Shown piece after piece: positions 18,819 to 29,161 of a stretch of DNA of 64,000 nucleotides. The notes beneath the pieces are model-generated. The model searched no databases, was not told where the DNA came from, and was given only the letters and a program-made list of their open reading frames with translations. The stretch is taken from the NCBI RefSeq assembly GCF_001698225.1, contig NZ_CP016594.1, positions 2,604,001 through 2,668,000 of the forward strand. Reading direction: 5' to 3'. Position numbers and translations under genes: made by a program. This DNA comes from Gordonia terrae (GTDB taxonomy: Bacteria; Actinomycetota; Actinomycetes; Mycobacteriales; Mycobacteriaceae). The stretch's first letter is position 1, and each line of letters opens with the position of its first letter.

Positions 18819-20639
18819 GTGCTCCGCACGCATTCCGCAGGTTCGCTGCGCCGCGCCGACGCGTCGCAGACCGTCACCGTCGCCGGGTGGGTCGCACGCC
18901 GTCGCGACCACGGTGGCGTGGTCTTCATCGACCTGCGTGACGCCACCGGACTCGTCCAGGTGGTCTTCCGCGACGAGTCTGTCGCTTCGGCCGCCCACCG
19001 TCTGCGCGCCGAATACTGCGTCGCGGTGACCGGTGTCGTCGAGGTACGACCCGAGGGCAGTGAGAACCCCAACCTGAGTTCCGGCGAGATCGAGATCAAC
19101 GCCGTCGGACTCGAGGTCCTCAACGAGTCGGCACCGTTGCCGTTTCAGCTCGACGAGTCGCCGGGTGAGGAGGCGCGGTTGCGCCACCGCTACCTCGACC
19201 TCCGCCGCGAGGGCCCGAGTGCTGCCCTGCGTCTGCGCTCGAAGGCGAATGCGGCCGCGCGTGGGGTCCTCGCCGCGCATGACTTCACCGAGATCGAGAC
19301 CCCCACGCTGACCCGGTCCACCCCGGAGGGTGCGCGTGACTTCCTGGTGCCCGCGCGCCTGCAGCCGGGTACGTTCTACGCACTGCCGCAGAGCCCGCAG
19401 CTGTTCAAGCAGTTGCTGATGGTGGCAGGTATGGAGCGCTACTACCAGATCGCACGCTGTTACCGCGACGAGGACTTCCGGGCCGACCGGCAGCCCGAGT
19501 TCACCCAGCTCGACATCGAGATGAGCTTCGTCGACCAGGACGACGTCATCGCGGTCGCCGAAGAGGTCCTGACCGCCCTGTGGAAGCTCATCGGAGTCGA
19601 CATCTCGACACCGATCCCGCGGATGACCTACGCCGACGCGATGCGCCGATTCGGTTCGGACAAGCCGGATCTGCGCTTCGGCATCGAACTCGTGGAGTGT
19701 GCCGAGTACTTCACGAACACCCCGTTCCGCGTGTTCCAGGCGCCGTACGTCGGCGCCGTGGTCATGCCCGGCGGCGCGTCGCAGCCGCGTCGTCAGCTCG
19801 ACGCCTGGCAGGAATGGGCCAAGCAGCGCGGCGCCAAGGGCCTCGCGTACGTCCTGATCGCCGAAGACGGCACGCTGTCGGGTCCGGTCGCCAAGAACCT
19901 GTCCGACGACGAGCGCGCCGGTCTGGCCGCCCACGTCGGTGCGCAGCCCGGTGACTGTGTGTTCTTCGGGGCGGGAGAGGTGAAGTCGACCCGCGCGCTC
20001 CTCGGCGCGGCGCGTGGCGAGATCGCCTCGAAGCTCGGTCTCATCGAGGACGGCGACTGGGCGTTCACCTGGGTCGTCGACGCGCCGATGTTCGAGCCGG
20101 CCGCCGAGGCGACCGCGTCCGGTGATGTCGCACTGGGACATTCGGCCTGGACCGCGGTGCACCACGCATTCACCTCGCCGAAGCCGGAGTCGGTCGACGC
20201 CCTCGAGTCCGATCCCGGTTCGGCCCTGGCCTACGCCTACGACATCGTGTGCAACGGCAACGAGATCGGCGGCGGATCGATCCGTATCCATCGACGGGAC
20301 GTGCAGGAGCGCGTCTTCGAGATCATGGGCATCGGCCACGACGAGGCCCAGGAGAAGTTCGGCTTCCTGCTCGACGCCTTCGCCTACGGCGCACCGCCCC
20401 ACGGCGGCATCGCCTTCGGCTGGGACCGCATCACCGCACTGCTCGCCGGTGAATCGTCCATCCGCGAGGTGATCGCCTTCCCGAAGTCGGGCGGCGGCGT
20501 CGACCCGCTGACCGACGCGCCCGCGGCGATCACCGCGCAGCAGCGCAAGGAATCGGGGATCGACGCCAAGCCCGCACCGCGGGGCGGCGCCGATCAGAAC
20601 GACGCCGATCAGAAGGACGCCGGGAGCACCTCGGTCTGA
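18819..20639 (+). CDS. aspS: Aspartyl-tRNA synthetase (probably non-discriminating)
   Basis: AspRS charges tRNA-Asp. In this order it usually also makes Asp-tRNA-Asn for the GatCAB transamidation route. The 606-residue protein has an N-terminal OB-fold anticodon domain (about 1-105, [15 protein letters not shown]), motif 2 [18 protein letters not shown] (about 220), a bacterial GAD insertion domain (about 300-410), and motif 3 [10 protein letters not shown] (about 529). The GTG at 18819 has GGAAGG seven bases upstream and places the family opening [10 protein letters not shown] at residue 2. The last 35 residues are a charged tail. Whether it is non-discriminating is inferred from the lineage and not visible directly. 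Confidence 0.96.
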   Translation: MLRTHSAGSLRRADASQTVTVAGWVARRRDHGGVVFIDLRDATGLVQVVFRDESVASAAHRLRAEYCVAVTGVVEVRPEGSENPNLSSGEIEINAVGLEVLNESAPLPFQLDESPGEEARLRHRYLDLRREGPSAALRLRSKANAAARGVLAAHDFTEIETPTLTRSTPEGARDFLVPARLQPGTFYALPQSPQLFKQLLMVAGMERYYQIARCYRDEDFRADRQPEFTQLDIEMSFVDQDDVIAVAEEVLTALWKLIGVDISTPIPRMTYADAMRRFGSDKPDLRFGIELVECAEYFTNTPFRVFQAPYVGAVVMPGGASQPRRQLDAWQEWAKQRGAKGLAYVLIAEDGTLSGPVAKNLSDDERAGLAAHVGAQPGDCVFFGAGEVKSTRALLGAARGEIASKLGLIEDGDWAFTWVVDAPMFEPAAEATASGDVALGHSAWTAVHHAFTSPKPESVDALESDPGSALAYAYDIVCNGNEIGGGSIRIHRRDVQERVFEIMGIGHDEAQEKFGFLLDAFAYGAPPHGGIAFGWDRITALLAGESSIREVIAFPKSGGGVDPLTDAPAAITAQQRKESGIDAKPAPRGGADQNDADQKDAGSTSV

Positions 20640-20737
20640 CCCGAAATGCGGTGGCCGGACGTGAGTTCGGCCACCGCCATCCGACGGTGGTGCTCGCCAC
20701 CCGGCGCCTGCCGGTCATCTGTGATGAGATTCCCAGC

Positions 20738-23700
20738 ATGACGATCAAGGTCGCACTCGAGCACCGGACGGTGTACTCGTTCGATCGGCCGGCCAAGATC
20801 TACCCCCACGTCGTCCGCCTGCGTCCGGCGCCGCACTCGCGCACTCCCATCGAGGCCTACTCGCTCACCGTCGAACCCGGTGCGCATTTCCTGAACTGGC
20901 AGCAGGACGCGTTCAGCAATTACCTGGCGCGCCTGGTGTTCCCGGAACCCTCGACCTCCCTCGGGATCACCGTGAGTCTCGTCGCGGATCTCACCGCGAT
21001 CAACCCGTTCGACTTCTTCATCGAGGAGTGGGCCGAGTTCTACGGGTTCGACTATCCCGCCGAACTGCGCCGCGACCTGGAGATCTTCCTCCGTCCCGCC
21101 GGCGTCACCGAGGGTGAATTCGCGGGCGCGCCAGTACATCCGGAGATCGCGAGGTTCGCGGCGAAGCACCGGCCGGCGGGCCGGACGCGGGTCATCGACT
21201 TTCTCGTGGGTCTCAACGCCGCGGTCCGCGACGCCGTCGGCTACACCGTTCGGCTCGAGGCGGGCGTGCAGTCGCCCGAGTACACGCTCTCCAGCGCCAT
21301 CGGATCCTGCCGCGACTCGGCCTGGCTGTTGGTCGCACTCCTGCGCGAGCTCGGGTTCGCGGCGCGTTTCGTCTCCGGCTACCTCGTCCAGCTGACCTCC
21401 GACGTCAAGGCCCTCGACGGACCGTCGGGTCCCGACGCCGACTTCACCGACCTGCACGCGTGGACCGAGGTGTACCTACCCGGTGCCGGCTGGGTGGGCC
21501 TGGACCCGACGTCGGGCCTGTTCGCCGGCGAGGGACACATCCCGCTGGCGGCCACCCCGCATCCGGTCGGTGCCGCGCCGATCACCGGTTCGACCGGTCC
21601 GTGCCACGCGACGCTCGACTTCACCAACACGGTGACCCGCTTCCACGAGGACCCGCGGGTCACGCTGCCCTACACCGCGGAACAGTGGAACCGGGTGACC
21701 GATCTCGGCGCGCTGGTCGACGAGCGGATGAAACGCAACGATGTGCGCCTGACGATGGGCGGCGAGCCGACGTTCGTGTCCATCGACAACCAGACGGACC
21801 CGGAGTGGCGGACGGCCGCGGACGGTCCCCACAAACGGCTGCTGGCCGGGCGGCTTGCCGGTCGACTGCAGAAGGCTTACGCGCCCGATGGCCTGATCCG
21901 GCGCAGCCAGGGCAAGTGGTACCCCGGCGAACCGCTCCCGCGCTGGCAGCTCGAACTCCTGTGGCGCAGTGACGGTCTGCCGATCTGGCGGGACCCGGGT
22001 CTGCTCGCCGACCCGTGGGCGACGCCGGAGCAGTGCGCGGCCGCCATCGAGACCGAGACCCACGGTCCGGATCCGGAGATCACCGGCGATGCCGGCCCGG
22101 CGCGGGAACTGCTCACCGCGTTCGCGGCGGCGCTCGGTCTCCCGGCCGGACAGGTGATGCCGGCCTACGAGGATCCACTGGTGCGGATGCGTGAACTCGC
22201 CGCGATGCCCCCCGGTGATCCCGGTACCGACCCCACCCTCCCCGCCGCGCGCGCCTTCGCGCAGGCCGACATGACCGTCGACGCGGACTCGACGGACGGC
22301 GAGGACGACGAGAGCCTCGCGCCGGCATCGGATTCCGTCGCCCGCAGGCGGGCGCTGATCGCCCGGCTCGACGCCGCGGTCACCGAGCCGTGTGCGCACC
22401 TGGTGCCGTTGAGTCGATCGGAGGATCGGACCGCGTGGCAGAGCGCGGTGTGGACGACCCGGCGGGGGCGCATCGTGCTGACGCCGGGCACCTCACCGGC
22501 CGGCCTGCGGCTGCCGCTCAACTCGCTCTCGTGGGGTCCGGCTCCGACGCTCTTCGAAGCCGACCCGTCCGCGCGCCACGAGGACCTGCCGGCCGACCCG
22601 TCGACGGCGTTGGGCCACGCCGTCCGCGATGTCGACCCCGTCCAGTTCCTGCCCCGCACCGCCCTGGTCGCCGAGGTGCGTGGAGGCGTCGTCCATGTGT
22701 TCATGCCGCCGACCTCGACCCTCGAGGAGTACCTCGCGATCGTCGAACTCGTCGAGGACGCCGCCGCCGCGACGTCGACACCGGTCGTCGTCGAGGGATA
22801 CGGACCGCCCGCCGACCCGCGCCTGGTGTCGTTGTCGGTCACGCCGGACCCGGGTGTCGTCGAGGTCAACATCCAGCCGACCGGGAGTTTCGCCGAGCAG
22901 TCCGAACTGCTCGAATCGCTGTACGACCATGCGCGACATGTGCGTCTGGGCACCGAGAGTTTCGACCTGGACGGCAGTCACGGCGGGACCGGCGGTGGTA
23001 ACCACATCACCCTCGGCGGCGTCACGCCCGCCGACTCGCCGATGCTGCGCCGCCCCGATCTGCTGGTGTCGATGCTGACCTACTGGCAGCGGCATCCCGC
23101 GCTGTCCTACCTCTTCTCCGGCCGGTTCATCGGCACCACGTCGCAGGCACCCCGCGTCGACGAGGGGCGCGAGTCGGCGCTCTACGAGTTGGAGATCGCC
23201 TTCGCCGAGATCGACCGGCTGGCGGTCAAGGACGCCGTCGGCGGGCGATTCGACGGGGCGCCACCCAACCCCTGGGTCACCGACCGGGCCCTGCGGCACC
23301 TGCTGACCGACATCACCGGCAACACCCATCGGGCCGAGTTCTGCATCGACAAGCTCTACAGCCCCGACTCGGTGCGCGGGCGGCTGGGTCTGCTGGAACT
23401 GCGGGCGTTCGAGATGCCGCCGCACCATCGGATGGCGATGGTTCAGTCGCTGCTCGTGCGCAGCCTGGTGTCGTGGTTCTGGGAGAAGCCCTATCGCGCC
23501 CGGCTCATCCGCCACGGCGGTGACCTGCACGGCAAACACCTGTTGCCGCACTACGTGATCGCCGACATCGCGCTCGTCGCCGAGGAGCTCCGTGAGGCGG
23601 GCTACCCGTTCGAGACCGCGTGGCTGGACCCGTTCACCGAGTTCCGGTTCCCGCGTCTGGGGACCGTGCAGATCCGGGACCAGGAGATCGAGCTGCGCAG

Positions 23701-24223
23701 TGCCATCGAGCCGTGGAACACGCTGGGGGAGGAGTCGACCGGAACCGGCACCGCTCGTTATGTCGACTCGTCCGTCGAGCGGGTGCAGGTGCGGGTCCTG
23801 GGTGGTGAGGACGATCGATACTTGTTGACATGCAATGGTTTTCCGATCCCGCTGCGGGCCACGGGGCGCACCGGGGAACGCGTCGCCGGGATCCGGTTCC
23901 GGGCCTGGCAGCCGCCGAGTTCGCTGCACCCGACGATCACCATCGACACCCCGCTCACCTTCGATCTGATCGACACGGTCAACGGCCGGTCGGTGGGTGG
24001 CGCCACCTATCACGTCGTCCATCCCGGCGGACGGGCCTACGACCGTCCGCCGGTCAACGCGGTCGAGGCCGAGTCGCGCCGCAACGGGCGGTTCGAGGCG
24101 GCCGGACACACCACCGGCACCGTCGACGTCGGACTGTTGCGCGAGCGAGCGTCCCGGCAGGCCATCGACTTCGGGGTGCCCGGAGTCCTCGACCTCCGGC
24201 GGGCACGTACAGTTCTTCGGTGA
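20738..24223 (+). CDS. Transglutaminase-like plus DUF2126 large protein
   Basis: The 1161-residue protein starts with a bacterial transglutaminase N-terminal domain (about 1-100), followed by a papain-fold core with the catalytic triad segments GSCRDSAWLL (Cys, about 191), HAWTEVYLP (His, about 239) and GLDPTSGL (Asp, about 256). From about residue 330 the DUF2126 region begins with RLTMGGEPTFVSID and runs to the end; it includes FDLDGSHGGTGGGNH and HRAEFCIDKLYSPD. Such proteins occur with circularly permuted ATP-grasp and alpha-E proteins in predicted peptide-synthesis loci. The ATG at 20738 begins at the conserved edge of the domain. The TGA overlaps the next GTG by four bases. The role is probably processing or ligating a peptide bond; the product is unknown. 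Confidence 0.9.
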   Translation: MTIKVALEHRTVYSFDRPAKIYPHVVRLRPAPHSRTPIEAYSLTVEPGAHFLNWQQDAFSNYLARLVFPEPSTSLGITVSLVADLTAINPFDFFIEEWAEFYGFDYPAELRRDLEIFLRPAGVTEGEFAGAPVHPEIARFAAKHRPAGRTRVIDFLVGLNAAVRDAVGYTVRLEAGVQSPEYTLSSAIGSCRDSAWLLVALLRELGFAARFVSGYLVQLTSDVKALDGPSGPDADFTDLHAWTEVYLPGAGWVGLDPTSGLFAGEGHIPLAATPHPVGAAPITGSTGPCHATLDFTNTVTRFHEDPRVTLPYTAEQWNRVTDLGALVDERMKRNDVRLTMGGEPTFVSIDNQTDPEWRTAADGPHKRLLAGRLAGRLQKAYAPDGLIRRSQGKWYPGEPLPRWQLELLWRSDGLPIWRDPGLLADPWATPEQCAAAIETETHGPDPEITGDAGPARELLTAFAAALGLPAGQVMPAYEDPLVRMRELAAMPPGDPGTDPTLPAARAFAQADMTVDADSTDGEDDESLAPASDSVARRRALIARLDAAVTEPCAHLVPLSRSEDRTAWQSAVWTTRRGRIVLTPGTSPAGLRLPLNSLSWGPAPTLFEADPSARHEDLPADPSTALGHAVRDVDPVQFLPRTALVAEVRGGVVHVFMPPTSTLEEYLAIVELVEDAAAATSTPVVVEGYGPPADPRLVSLSVTPDPGVVEVNIQPTGSFAEQSELLESLYDHARHVRLGTESFDLDGSHGGTGGGNHITLGGVTPADSPMLRRPDLLVSMLTYWQRHPALSYLFSGRFIGTTSQAPRVDEGRESALYELEIAFAEIDRLAVKDAVGGRFDGAPPNPWVTDRALRHLLTDITGNTHRAEFCIDKLYSPDSVRGRLGLLELRAFEMPPHHRMAMVQSLLVRSLVSWFWEKPYRARLIRHGGDLHGKHLLPHYVIADIALVAEELREAGYPFETAWLDPFTEFRFPRLGTVQIRDQEIELRSAIEPWNTLGEESTGTGTARYVDSSVERVQVRVLGGEDDRYLLTCNGFPIPLRATGRTGERVAGIRFRAWQPPSSLHPTITIDTPLTFDLIDTVNGRSVGGATYHVVHPGGRAYDRPPVNAVEAESRRNGRFEAAGHTTGTVDVGLLRERASRQAIDFGVPGVLDLRRARTVLR

Positions 24224-26925
24224 TCTCTTCGCCGGGCGACGCCTCCGCGGTGTTCGACCGCTACCGCGCCGCGGGCCAGACCCTCTTCGACCCGGACCGG
24301 CCGGTCGAATCCTACGACGAACTCCTCGAACCCGGTGGGGCGATCCGTCCGGCGTGGGCGGACCTGGCCCGCATCTACCGGTTGCGCGGCACCGACCGGC
24401 TCCGGGGCTCCGCGGCGCGCCTGGCGGCCGCGGTGAGCGACGACGGCGTGGTCTACAACGAGTTCGACGGCCACGACACCGTGACCCGCGACTGGGAGGT
24501 CGACGCGGTGCCGCTGGTCGTCGACGGTGTCGAGTGGGCCGAACTCGAGAAGGCCGTCACGCAGCGGTCGATGCTGCTGGACCTGCTGTTGCGCGACCTC
24601 TACCGCGACCAGAAGACGATCGCCGCCGGACTCGTCGCACCCGAGATGGTCTTCGGACACCCCGGGTACATCCGGAAGGCGGCCCGTCTGGAGGTCGCCG
24701 GACCCCATGCGCTGTTCCTGCATGCGGTCGACATCTCACGCACCGCCGACGGCGACTTCGTCGCCTACCGCGACCGCACGCAGGCGCCGTCGGGGGTCGG
24801 CTACGCGATCGCCGGGCGCCGGCTGATGTCGAAGACCTTCCCGCAGCTGTTCCAGGCGTGCGCGCCCCGGCCGATGGCCAACTTCGCCGGCACCATGCGC
24901 CTCGCGCTCACCGAATACGCCCCGCCGGGGGTCGACGATCCGACGGTGGCGGTCCTCAGTCCCGGCAGCATGTCCGAGACCGCCTTCGACCAGGCCTACC
25001 TCGCCTCGGTGCTCGGCTTCCCGCTCGTCGAGGGCGCCGATCTCACCGTCCGCGACGGTGCGGTGTACATGCGTTCGCTCGGTCGGTACAAGCGTGTGGA
25101 CGTGTTGCTGCGGCGGATCGACGCCGCCTACGCCGACCCGCTGGACCTGCGGACGGACTCCCAGCTCGGTGTCGCCGGTCTGGTCGAGGCGATCTCGCGC
25201 GGCACGGTGACGGTCCTCAACACCCTCGGTTCGGGAGTGCTGGAGAACCCGGCTCTGCACACCGTGCTGGAGCGGCTGGCGCCGGTCCTGCTCGACGAGG
25301 AGCTGATACTGGGTTCGGTCACCACCTACTGGGCGGGAGATCCGCTGCAGCGCAGCCTGATCCGCGATCGATTGGCGTCCCTCGTGCTGACCGACACGTG
25401 CACGGGAGAGGAAGTCATCGGCCCGCTGCTCGCCGCGTCCGAGCGCGCCGACCTCGCCGCCCGGATCGAGGCGCAGACCTGGCAGTGGGTCGCGCGCGAA
25501 CTCGAGGCGTTCTCGGTGGCCCCCACGGTCACCCCCGGCAGCGCTCCGGGCGGGTCGCAGGCGCCGCTTCGTGCGGCGCCGGTGTCGGTGCGCGCCTTCA
25601 GCGTGGCGCAGGGTCCCGGTTACGCGGTGATGCCCGGCGGGCTGGGGGCGGTCCTCGCCGACGGGGTGGAGGGCGCCGCCCACCACGTGATCGCCGCCAA
25701 GGACGTCTGGGTCACCAGCACCGAGGTGGGCGGGCACGTCTCGCGCCGTCCGGAGACCCGCACCGAGCCGGCCGCCGAGGTCGTCGCCGGCGCTGCGGCG
25801 GGCCGTCCGGTGACCCGCGAGTACTCCGACGTCGCGGCCGCGGCCAGCCCACGAGTGCTGGCGGACCTGTTCTGGCTCGGCCGCTACGGCGAGCGGACCG
25901 AGCTCGTGACCCGACTGGCGAAGGTGTCCCGCGAGCGCTATCAAGACTTCCAGTATCGGCCGTGGATGTCCGGCACGCCGGCGGTACCGCGGCTGCTGCA
26001 TGCCGTCGCCACGGTGACCGGCACCGCGCGTTACCTCGACACCGCCGGGCTGCTGATGTCGGGGTCGGACCGGCCGCCGTCGCCCGAGCAGGTGAACGAG
26101 GCGATCGAGAAGATCGCCGACCTCACCGTGTCGCGGTCGGTGCCCGGGACCATCGCGTATTCGATCGACCGGCTCATCAGTACGGCCCGGGCGGTCCGGG
26201 ACCAGATGTCGACGAGCACCTGGATGGTGCTCGCCCCGGTCGAACGCGTCATGGCGAGCACGACCAGGCTGGTCGTCCGGTCGCGGGCCGAGGCGGGCGC
26301 AGGCGACGCCGCGCTCGACCTCGGCCCCGACCTGGCCCGCGCGCACGACGAGATCCTGCACGGCGTGCTGGCCCTCACCGGACTACAGGCCGAGTCGATG
26401 GTGCACGACCCGGGCTGGATGTTCATGGATGTCGGCCGGCGCATCGAGCGGGCGGTGACCCTCGCCGACCTCACGCTCGCGATGTTCGCCGACGCGCAGG
26501 ACACCGACGTCGAGCAGGCGCTGCTGGAGTCGTACCTGGTGGCCAACGAGTCGTCCATCATCTACCGCCGCCGCAACCGCGGTCTGTACCAGCCGGCCGG
26601 TGTCGCCGAGCTGCTGCTGTTCGACCCGACCAATCCGAGGTCGATGATCTTCTCACTGGAGCGGTTGAACTCCGCCCTGTCCTCGGTGCCGGAGACCCTG
26701 CGGTCGGCCGGGGCCGAACGCGCCGTCCAGGACATGATCGCCGAACTCCGGCGAAGCGACCCCGTGGATCTCGTGCACGTCGACACCGAGCGGCGCCGCC
26801 CCGAACTCGTCGAACTGATGACGACGCTGCGCACCGGTGCGCGGGAACTCTCCGACCTGCTGACCCGGACCCGCTTCGCCACCCCCCGTCAGGCGCGACC
26901 GATCTGGGCCGGTGGGGAATCGTGA
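24220..26925 (+). CDS. Circularly permuted ATP-grasp fused to alpha-E domain
   Basis: This 901-residue protein joins two families that are separate genes in many bacteria. Residues 1 to about 430 are the circularly permuted ATP-grasp (COG2308 type), with VYNEFDGHDTVTRDWEVDA, the GYAIAGRRLMSKTFPQ block, and later SVTTYWAGDP. An alanine- and proline-rich linker spans about 430-540. The alpha-helical alpha-E domain (COG2307 type) runs from SPRVLADLFWLGRYGERTE at about 542 to the end. ATP-grasp enzymes form amide bonds from a carboxyl and an amine, so the protein is predicted to make a peptide or amino-acid conjugate. The GTG start overlaps the upstream stop, and its own stop overlaps the next GTG. 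Confidence 0.9.
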   Translation: MISSPGDASAVFDRYRAAGQTLFDPDRPVESYDELLEPGGAIRPAWADLARIYRLRGTDRLRGSAARLAAAVSDDGVVYNEFDGHDTVTRDWEVDAVPLVVDGVEWAELEKAVTQRSMLLDLLLRDLYRDQKTIAAGLVAPEMVFGHPGYIRKAARLEVAGPHALFLHAVDISRTADGDFVAYRDRTQAPSGVGYAIAGRRLMSKTFPQLFQACAPRPMANFAGTMRLALTEYAPPGVDDPTVAVLSPGSMSETAFDQAYLASVLGFPLVEGADLTVRDGAVYMRSLGRYKRVDVLLRRIDAAYADPLDLRTDSQLGVAGLVEAISRGTVTVLNTLGSGVLENPALHTVLERLAPVLLDEELILGSVTTYWAGDPLQRSLIRDRLASLVLTDTCTGEEVIGPLLAASERADLAARIEAQTWQWVARELEAFSVAPTVTPGSAPGGSQAPLRAAPVSVRAFSVAQGPGYAVMPGGLGAVLADGVEGAAHHVIAAKDVWVTSTEVGGHVSRRPETRTEPAAEVVAGAAAGRPVTREYSDVAAAASPRVLADLFWLGRYGERTELVTRLAKVSRERYQDFQYRPWMSGTPAVPRLLHAVATVTGTARYLDTAGLLMSGSDRPPSPEQVNEAIEKIADLTVSRSVPGTIAYSIDRLISTARAVRDQMSTSTWMVLAPVERVMASTTRLVVRSRAEAGAGDAALDLGPDLARAHDEILHGVLALTGLQAESMVHDPGWMFMDVGRRIERAVTLADLTLAMFADAQDTDVEQALLESYLVANESSIIYRRRNRGLYQPAGVAELLLFDPTNPRSMIFSLERLNSALSSVPETLRSAGAERAVQDMIAELRRSDPVDLVHVDTERRRPELVELMTTLRTGARELSDLLTRTRFATPRQARPIWAGGES

Positions 26926-27827
26926 GTTCGCGCACCTACCGCGTCATGCACCGGACCACCTACACCTACGACGACGACGTGTCGTCGTCGTACGGGCGGT
27001 GCCACCTGACGCCGCGTGACCTGCCCGGGCAGCGCGTGCACTCGACGTCGCTGGAGATCGAACCCGAGCCCGACGACCGGTCGACGGGGCTCGACGTCTA
27101 CGGCAACCACGACAGCTACTTCCACGTGCGGACGTCGCATCGCGAGCTCACCGTCACCGCGCGCTCCGTCGTCGAGGTGGACCCGGTGGACCCGGGAGTC
27201 CTCCTGAGCCCGGCCGCCCGTACCCCGTGGGAGCAGGCACGTCCGGCCGCCGTCGACGGCCGGGAGGGTGCCCTGGCCGCCGAGTTCGTCCTGGATCTGG
27301 AGCGGCCGGAGATCACCCCCGCGGTCCACGAGTACGCCGCCGGGGTTTTCACCCCGGGCCGGCCGCTGGTCGAGGCCGTCACCGAACTCACCTCACGGAT
27401 CTTCGCCGACTTCACCTACCGCTCGGGGTCGACGGCCATCACCACCCGGGTCGACACGGTCCTGCAGCGGCGCGAGGGCGTCTGCCAGGACTTCGCCCGC
27501 GTCGCGATCGCCTGTCTGCGGTCGCAGGGCCTCGCGGCGAGGTACGAGTCGGGGTATCTCGCGACCGAGCCGCCGCCCGGCACGGAGAAGGTCTTCGGCG
27601 CGGATGCCAGCCACGCGTGGGCGGCGGTCTGGATGCCCGACGGCCGCTGGCTGCCCTTCGACCCGACCAACGACAAGCTGGTCGACGAACGCCACGTCAC
27701 GGTCGCCTGGGGACGCGACTACGACGACGTGCCGCCGCTACGCGGGGTCATCTACACCGACTCCACCAAGAGCCGGATCGAGGTGTCGGTGGACGTGAGC
27801 CCGGCCGATGGCCCCGCGCCGGGCTGA
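26922..27827 (+). CDS. Transglutaminase-like cysteine protease-fold protein
   Basis: The 301-residue protein has the bacterial transglutaminase N-terminal beta domain (about 1-95, opening YRVMHRTTYTYDDDV) and a core domain with the triad segments GVCQDFARVAIACLRS (Cys, about 188), DASHAWAAVW (His, about 230) and PFDPTND (Asp, about 247). No signal peptide or membrane segment is seen. It is the last gene of a three-gene coupled operon, starting at GTG in a four-base overlap. Members may act as peptidases or amide-transfer enzymes on the product of the ATP-grasp enzyme. It is followed by terminator-like hairpins. Confidence 0.92.
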   Translation: MSSRTYRVMHRTTYTYDDDVSSSYGRCHLTPRDLPGQRVHSTSLEIEPEPDDRSTGLDVYGNHDSYFHVRTSHRELTVTARSVVEVDPVDPGVLLSPAARTPWEQARPAAVDGREGALAAEFVLDLERPEITPAVHEYAAGVFTPGRPLVEAVTELTSRIFADFTYRSGSTAITTRVDTVLQRREGVCQDFARVAIACLRSQGLAARYESGYLATEPPPGTEKVFGADASHAWAAVWMPDGRWLPFDPTNDKLVDERHVTVAWGRDYDDVPPLRGVIYTDSTKSRIEVSVDVSPADGPAPG

Positions 27828-27836
27828 ATCGGACAC

Positions 27837-27875
27837 GGTTCCGCGGCCCACGCGGTAACCCGCTGTGCCACAGCG
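27837..27875 (+). terminator. Two adjacent hairpins after the ATP-grasp/transglutaminase operon
   Basis: Starting nine bases after the stop, GGTTCCGCG (27837-27845) pairs with CGCGGTAACC (27851-27860) with one bulged T. This is followed at once by CGCTGTG (27861-27867) and CACAGCG (27869-27875). There is no T tract, as is usual for terminators in this group. It separates the operon from the kinase-like gene. Confidence 0.5.
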
Positions 27876-27916
27876 TGTTCGGCACCCGATCTGCTGACGC
27901 CCCGATCGCGACGTGG

Positions 27917-27956
27917 TACAGATGAACGAACAGTGCTGTTGCGACATCGTTGCAAC
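27917..27956 (+). promoter_or_regulatory. Candidate promoter and inverted repeat before the kinase-like gene
   Basis: TACAGA at 27917-27922 may be a -10 element. Downstream, GTTGC (27938-27942) and GCAAC (27952-27956) form a short inverted repeat, with a further direct GTTGC copy at 27949-27953. The position between a likely start site and the ATG at 27976 would suit an operator. The evidence is weak. Confidence 0.3.
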
Positions 27957-27975
27957 GGGTAGGTTGGTGGGCGAC

Positions 27976-29154
27976 ATGACGGTCATTACGGAAAGCCGCA
28001 TCACCAGCGTGGTGCGGGCGGCAGAGGCGCTGCTGTCACACCGCGCCGGATCAGCAGTGGTCCTCGATGATCCCGAGGACCTCGGCGGCAGCGGGCGCAC
28101 CACGGTGGTGCGGGTCCGGGTCGCCCAGAACCCTCTCAGCCTGGACCGATCGCTCGTGATCAAGGCCCTTCCCGAGCACGAGGACCCGCAGGCCTTCCAC
28201 CGGGAGATCGCGTCGTACAAGTACGCGACCGCGCTGCCCAACGAATCACGCCCGGGGCCGCAACTCATCGCCTCGGATCCCGACCTGCGGATCATGGTGC
28301 TCTCCGACCTCGGCCACGGCCGCTCGATGCTCGAGTACCTCGCCGGCGTCGACCCCGTCGAGACCTCCCGCGCGGTCAGCGCCTGGGGTCAGGCCCTCGG
28401 CCGGATGCATGCGGCCACGGTCGGCGGCGAGGGGGACTTCCTCGCGCTGCTGCGCCGCGGACCGTCGGGTACGCAGGGGCGCGACATCCTGCGCGACGAG
28501 GCGCTGCGGTCGATCGATTCGGTTGTCGGGCACGCTGCCGCGCTCGACGTCGTGGTCCCGGAGCAGGTCGTCGAGTCGTTGCGGAGCGCGGCGACGCTGT
28601 TCGACGAGGGCGATCACCGCGCCTTCAGCCCCTCCGACGTCGGACCCGAGAACATCCTGCTCAACGACGACGGTGTCCAGTTCATGGACTACGAGTGGGG
28701 CGGATTCCGCGACGCGACCCTCGACATCGCCTACGCGCTCGTCACCATCACCGCCCAGCTGCCGCCCCGGACCTCCGCGCGTGCCACCGACCTCGAGGTG
28801 TCGATGGTGGACGCCTGGCGGTCCGAGGTGCACTCGATCTGGCCGGCCCTCGCCCACGAGCGGGAGATGCAGCGCAAGGTGCTGCTCGCCCGCCAGCTCT
28901 GGGTGTGGCTGTCGACGGTGTGGATGTTGCCGGGCGATCCGGAGACGACCGACCAGCCAGATGCCGAGTTCGATGTGGCCGACTTCGGTGCCGCCGGCTT
29001 CACCCACGACTGGGCCCTGCACACCAACGACCCCCGCGTGATCGTCAGCCGCTGGACCGATCTCGCCGCCGCGGCCGGACGGGCGGGGGACGACGAGACC
29101 GCCGTGTTCGCGACCGCGATGGGCGTCGCGCTCCAGCGCATCTGGCTGGCCTGA
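27976..29154 (+). CDS. APH/choline-kinase-like phosphotransferase family protein
   Basis: The 392-residue protein has a kinase-like fold. [19 protein letters not shown] provides the lysine and glutamate of the N-lobe. [12 protein letters not shown] at about 218 is the catalytic loop, with aspartate and asparagine in the Dx4N spacing. MDYEWGG at about 236 supplies the metal-binding aspartate. The usual histidine two residues before the catalytic aspartate is proline, as in the SPSDFG variant subgroup of this superfamily. The substrate is unknown and antibiotic resistance should not be assumed. The ATG at 27976 is chosen for its GGTGGG upstream; an ATG at 27913 would add 21 residues rich in cysteine and lies at the candidate promoter. 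It ends seven bases before rarA. Confidence 0.75.
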   Translation: MTVITESRITSVVRAAEALLSHRAGSAVVLDDPEDLGGSGRTTVVRVRVAQNPLSLDRSLVIKALPEHEDPQAFHREIASYKYATALPNESRPGPQLIASDPDLRIMVLSDLGHGRSMLEYLAGVDPVETSRAVSAWGQALGRMHAATVGGEGDFLALLRRGPSGTQGRDILRDEALRSIDSVVGHAAALDVVVPEQVVESLRSAATLFDEGDHRAFSPSDVGPENILLNDDGVQFMDYEWGGFRDATLDIAYALVTITAQLPPRTSARATDLEVSMVDAWRSEVHSIWPALAHEREMQRKVLLARQLWVWLSTVWMLPGDPETTDQPDAEFDVADFGAAGFTHDWALHTNDPRVIVSRWTDLAAAAGRAGDDETAVFATAMGVALQRIWLA

Positions 29155-29161
29155 CACGCTC

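Noticed and set aside
27976..29154. Aminoglycoside resistance gene
   Set aside because: The fold is shared by many non-resistance kinases, and the catalytic loop belongs to a variant subgroup. Nothing points to antibiotic substrates.
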